A stretch of 64,000 nucleotides of DNA from Nitrospirota bacterium (GTDB taxonomy: Bacteria > JACPQY01): positions 104,888-168,887 of the forward strand of contig JACPAV010000007.1 of NCBI GenBank assembly GCA_016180645.1, read 5' to 3'. Every line of letters begins with the position of its first letter. Position 1 is the first letter of the stretch. Positions 61,146 to 64,000 of the stretch are shown here, piece by piece. Both the position numbers and the translations under genes were made by a program. The notes under the pieces are model-generated. The model saw only the letters and a program-made list of their open reading frames with translations. It did not search any database and had not been told where the DNA came from.

Positions 61146-62443
61146 CGGACAGCTATCTCGCCACCCATCCGCGCCTTCGCCTCCTGACCGTGGCCGGCGT
61201 CCTCGTCCGGATGTATGCCCGGACGTGGGGAATCCGGCCGCTCAAGCCCGCTCTCGGGCGCGACCGCTATTGGGAGGTCAAGAAAGGCGTGGCGCGGCGC
61301 AACGGACGGATGCTGTACAAAAACATCCTTCGACTCAAGGGACTGTTCATCAAGGTGGGACAGTTTTTATCGGTGAGAGTCGATCTGCTGCCCAAGGCCT
61401 ATACACGCGAACTGACCAAGTTGCAGGATCAAGTGCCGGCGGCGGACTACGCGCAGATCCGCCGACGCGTTGAGGCCGAATTGAAGCAGCCCATCGAGAA
61501 GGCCTTCAGGGAGTTCCGGCCCGTTCCCATCGCCGCCGCCTCGCTGGGGCAGGTGCATGAAGCCTGGCTGCACGATGGGACGCGCGTGGCCGTCAAGGTG
61601 CAGTACCCGGGCATCGAGGATGTGGTGAACTGCGACCTCGAAATCCTCCGACTGATCATGAAATGGTACGCCATGTTCCGGAGGGAATTTCAGAGTACAT
61701 TCCTCCTCGAGGAATTTCGTCAGCATGTTTCGCGGGAACTGGACTATGTACAGGAGGGGAAGAGCGCGGAGCGCGTGGCGCGGAATTTCGGAGACGACTC
61801 GCGCGTGGTGGTGCCCAAGGTCATCTGGTCCCACACGACCCTGAAGGTTCTCACGCTGGAGTTCATCGAGGGGATCAAGATTACGGACAGGGATCGGATC
61901 CTGGCGGCCGGATACGAAATGGCCGATATTTCAAAGCTCCTGATGGACTGCTACTTCCGCCAGATCTTCCGCGATGGATTCTTTCACGCCGACGCCCATC
62001 CCGGCAACCTTTTCATCGTGCCGGGGCCGAAACTCGCACTTCTGGATTTCGGCCTCTCGAAAGAAATGGACCCCAAGTTCCTGCCGAATTTCATCGGGTT
62101 GGCCGCCGCCATCTACGGGAAGGATCCGAAACAGGCGTCGGAATGCTTCCGTGAACTGGGGCTGCGGGTCCTGAATCAGAAAGAAGATACCTTTCTGGAA
62201 TTCTCGGAGTTCATCATCAAGAACATGGATGACGTGATTTACAAGAACCCCAAAAAAATCGACTACCAGAGCATCATGGATCAGGTGCTGGAGATGGTTC
62301 GGACGCATCCCGTAGTGAACATCCCGAGTGATTTCGTACTTCTCGGACGACTCCTGGGCCAGCTCTCCGGCATCGGGCGCCAGCTTGGGGTGAGCGTGAA
62401 CATGCAGGAAGTCCTCCTCCCTCATCTGGCCGGCGCGCGGTAA
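61142..62443 (+). CDS. ABC1/ADCK/UbiB-family atypical kinase
   Basis: A 433-residue protein-kinase-like fold of the UbiB family. Visible are KGLFIKVGQFLSVRVDLLP (the KxGQ motif), IAAASLGQVHEA (the Ala-rich loop in place of the Gly-rich loop), VAVKVQYPGIED, the DAHPGNLF motif and LLDFGLSKE (the DFG-like metal site). Relatives support ubiquinone or other lipid-soluble metabolite synthesis, binding ATP with ATPase activity. There is no C-terminal membrane helix pair as in UbiB. GTG 61142 overlaps the acyl-CoA ligase stop. Confidence 0.92.
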   Translation: MTDSYLATHPRLRLLTVAGVLVRMYARTWGIRPLKPALGRDRYWEVKKGVARRNGRMLYKNILRLKGLFIKVGQFLSVRVDLLPKAYTRELTKLQDQVPAADYAQIRRRVEAELKQPIEKAFREFRPVPIAAASLGQVHEAWLHDGTRVAVKVQYPGIEDVVNCDLEILRLIMKWYAMFRREFQSTFLLEEFRQHVSRELDYVQEGKSAERVARNFGDDSRVVVPKVIWSHTTLKVLTLEFIEGIKITDRDRILAAGYEMADISKLLMDCYFRQIFRDGFFHADAHPGNLFIVPGPKLALLDFGLSKEMDPKFLPNFIGLAAAIYGKDPKQASECFRELGLRVLNQKEDTFLEFSEFIIKNMDDVIYKNPKKIDYQSIMDQVLEMVRTHPVVNIPSDFVLLGRLLGQLSGIGRQLGVSVNMQEVLLPHLAGAR

Positions 62444-62448
62444 CCGCA

Positions 62449-62512
62449 GTACCATGTTGCTGAAGTCTTTGAGCAGATATGGAATCCGTTTCCAGTGTTG
62501 GCAACATGGTAC
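62449..62512. repeat. 12-bp perfect inverted repeat before aroK
   Basis: GTACCATGTTGC (62449-62460) and GCAACATGGTAC (62501-62512) are exact complements, 40 bp apart. They lie in the gap between the UbiB-like gene and aroK. Long spacing argues against a simple terminator; a small mobile-element relic or a regulatory site is possible. No other copy was seen. Confidence 0.6.
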
Positions 62513-62580
62513 ATACGCCCCGCCGCCATGCAGAGTGTCGAAATGAGAGCGGGGCTACCGTACCGCGCGCCAGCGTGTAA

Positions 62581-63150
62581 TTGCTCAATCAACTCCTCAA
62601 CGCGGTACTAGACTTGGCAACCCTGATCGGCGTCGGCTCCAACGTAATCTTCACCGGTTTCATGGGGGCCGGGAAGACCACTGTGGGAGGCATCGTGGCC
62701 GCGCGGTTGGGGCGGGCTTTCCACGACGTTGACGTCCTCATCGAAAAGGATTCCGGGATGAGTATCAACGACATTTTCGACCGACGGGGCGAGGCTTTTT
62801 TCCGGGACGAGGAAACCCGCATGCTCACCCGGTTGGAATCAGCGGAGCAGGCCGTGATGGCCACGGGAGGCGGGATCGTCCTGCGCGAGGAAAACTGGGC
62901 GATCATGAGGCGGATGGGAAAAGTGGTGTCCTTGCTCGCGTCGGCCGACGTGCTCTATGAGCGCGTGAAAGACCTTGCCCATCGGCCCCTCTTGAAAGTG
63001 GTCCACCCCAAGGATGAATTGGTCCGGTTGCTCGGCCTCCGGGCGCCGCTCTATCGGAAGGCGGATCTGTTGATCGATACGGATCGGCGCACCCCCGAGG
63101 ATGTGGCCGCCACCGTGCTGCGCGAACTGGGTCTTCTGCCGAAATCCTGA
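62581..63150 (+). CDS. aroK: Shikimate kinase
   Basis: A 189-residue enzyme that phosphorylates shikimate with ATP. Walker A is GFMGAGKTTVG (about residues 26-36), the shikimate-binding DVDVLIEKDSGMSI and FRDEETRML follow, and MATGGGIVLREENW is the GGG loop. It ends with RAPLYRKADLLIDTD. The TTG start at 62581 is unsupported by a ribosome site; a later TTG at 62614 would still leave the P-loop intact. It lies 12 kb from aroD. Confidence 0.92.
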   Translation: MLNQLLNAVLDLATLIGVGSNVIFTGFMGAGKTTVGGIVAARLGRAFHDVDVLIEKDSGMSINDIFDRRGEAFFRDEETRMLTRLESAEQAVMATGGGIVLREENWAIMRRMGKVVSLLASADVLYERVKDLAHRPLLKVVHPKDELVRLLGLRAPLYRKADLLIDTDRRTPEDVAATVLRELGLLPKS

Positions 63151-63190
63151 AAACGAAATCTTTATTTAGGCGTGCGGGAGATCGAACCCC

Positions 63191-64000
63191 TCATGACGAT
63201 GGGACGTCTTCTTCAATCGCTCGGAACTGCCCCAATGCGGATTCGAGGTCATCGGCGATCTCGGCAGCGATGACGCCCGGGGAGGGAAGATTCGCCCACT
63301 CTTCGAGAGATTCGTCCTTCAGCCAGAAGATGTCGAGGTTGGCCTTGTCCCGCTTGATGAGTTCGTCGTAGGAGAAGGACTTGAACCGTTCGCTCTCCTT
63401 GCGTTGGTGACGGTTCTTCGGGTTGAAGCAGCGAACGAAATCGTTCAAGTCCTCGCGTTTGAGCGGGTTCTCCTTGAGCGTGAAGTGCATGTTCGTCCGG
63501 AGATCGTGGATCCAGAGCTTTTGCGTCCAGGGCTTTTCGCCGGCAGGTTTTCGGTCGAAGAACAGGACGTTCGCCTTCACGCCTTGCGCGTAGAAAACCC
63601 CGGTGGGCAGACGCAGCAGGGTGTGAACGTCCGCCTGATGAAGGAGCTTCCGGCGAATCGTTTCCCCGGCGCCGCCTTCGAAGAGGACGTTGTCGGGGAC
63701 AACAATCGCCGCCCTGCCGTGCTGTTGGAGCAAGGTGAACACGTGCTGGAGGAAATTGAGCTGTTTGTTGCTCGTTGTCGCCCAGAAATCGTCCCGATGG
63801 ATGGTCAGGCTTTCGCGCTCGGCGCGCCCCTCGTCGTTCACAATGGTTACGCTGCTCTTTTTCCCGAAGGGCGGATTCGTTAGGACCATTTCGTAGTGGC
63901 GTCCGCCCTGGTCCGCCAGGGCATCCCGGACATCGATGGGAACCTTGTCCGCGCCATTCCCGCCGATGCCGTGAAGGAGCAGGTTCATGCAACAGAGCCG
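63191..64000 (-). CDS. hsdM: Second type I restriction DNA methylase (HsdM), partial
   Basis: The last 269 or so residues of an N6-adenine methylase; its 5' part lies beyond the right edge. The sequence has LLLHGIGGNGADKVPIDVRD and MVLTNPPFGKKSS (catalytic NPPF), then FWATTSNKQLNFLQHV, RLPTGVFYAQGVKANVLFF and SFSYDELIKRDKANLDIFWL, all typical of the HsdM C-terminal half. It differs clearly from the HsdM at 24781, which has GVEWKPQEK after NPPF. It converges with aroK 40 bp away. The partner hsdS and hsdR genes are presumably outside the window. Confidence 0.93.
   Translation of the reverse strand, partial: RLCCMNLLLHGIGGNGADKVPIDVRDALADQGGRHYEMVLTNPPFGKKSSVTIVNDEGRAERESLTIHRDDFWATTSNKQLNFLQHVFTLLQQHGRAAIVVPDNVLFEGGAGETIRRKLLHQADVHTLLRLPTGVFYAQGVKANVLFFDRKPAGEKPWTQKLWIHDLRTNMHFTLKENPLKREDLNDFVRCFNPKNRHQRKESERFKSFSYDELIKRDKANLDIFWLKDESLEEWANLPSPGVIAAEIADDLESALGQFRAIEEDVPSS

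Noticed and set aside
63165-63205. tRNA 3'-end-like sequence (GGTTCGATC on the - strand) next to the partial hsdM
   Set aside because: The T-stem does not pair properly and no D or anticodon arm is present, so it is not a tRNA and is too weak to call an attachment site.

Overview
The window is a 64 kb piece of a GC-rich genome from a Gram-negative, two-membrane bacterium. The evidence is an outer-membrane FadL-type barrel at the left edge, many lipoproteins with clear lipoboxes, a DUF1302/DUF1329/RND envelope operon, and acyl-CoA chemistry. The mix of periplasmic caspase, LPP20/DUF4384/CsgG lipoproteins, a Cys-rich lipoprotein and an orphan FliL-like lipoprotein resembles deltaproteobacterial-type lineages (Myxococcota, Desulfobacterota, Bdellovibrionota, Binatota). 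No marker gene here fixes the taxon.

Layout. (1) 1-5.3 kb: a partial FadL transporter, then housekeeping genes (HNH nuclease, patatin, RluD-type pseudouridine synthase, lipid kinase, small nucleotidyltransferase, XRE regulator). (2) 5.4-13.6 kb: an envelope module on the + strand, made of a CsgG-like lipoprotein, a Cys-rich lipoprotein, an LPP20 lipoprotein, an S1C protease, an LPP20-DUF4384 lipoprotein and a secreted LPP20-caspase. It contains a patch of gene remnants, a truncated tandem duplication and repeats. (3) 14.0-24.3 kb: a six-gene operon on the - strand (YCF48-like beta-propeller, RND/MMPL exporter, DUF1302 barrel, penicillin-acylase-like lipoprotein, DUF1329 protein, small lipoprotein), read as a trans-envelope export or lipid-handling system. 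(4) 24.4-39.5 kb: a defence island starting next to tRNA-Lys(CTT). It has type I restriction genes hsdM, hsdS and hsdR spread over 15 kb, with cargo between them: a RAYT transposase, a HigBA-type pair, a DUF2130 nuclease, a truncated ATPase, a Dam-ParB-phosphoribosyltransferase cassette, a PD-(D/E)XK-like and a HEPN-like protein, and a zeta-toxin-like kinase. HsdR carries an S24 (LexA-type) protease domain at its C-terminus.

(5) 39.6-48.7 kb: acyl-CoA and lipid genes (acyl-CoA synthetase, carotenoid/retinol-type FAD oxidoreductase, alpha/beta hydrolase, acyl-CoA dehydrogenase, family III CoA-transferase, acyltransferase-like protein). A BECR-like/DUF2283 pair and a yjbQ remnant lie among them, and a VapBC pair follows. 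(6) 49.4-57.2 kb: msrA, aroD and a hydrolase, then a tightly overlapped - strand operon (membrane spermidine-synthase-like protein, hisE, DUF2851, FliL-like lipoprotein). (7) 57.3-64 kb: a YyaL/DUF255 thioredoxin-like protein, a second acyl-CoA synthetase and a UbiB-family kinase with overlapping ends, then aroK, and the C-terminal part of a second type I methylase running off the right edge.

The best candidates for undescribed biology are the Dam-ParB-PRTase cassette (29.9-32.7 kb), the secreted caspase/LPP20/protease module (5.5-13.6 kb), the HsdR-S24 fusion, and a roughly 71-bp palindromic repeat found in tandem at the 3' end of tRNA-Lys and again inside a zinc-ribbon gene that it frameshifts.
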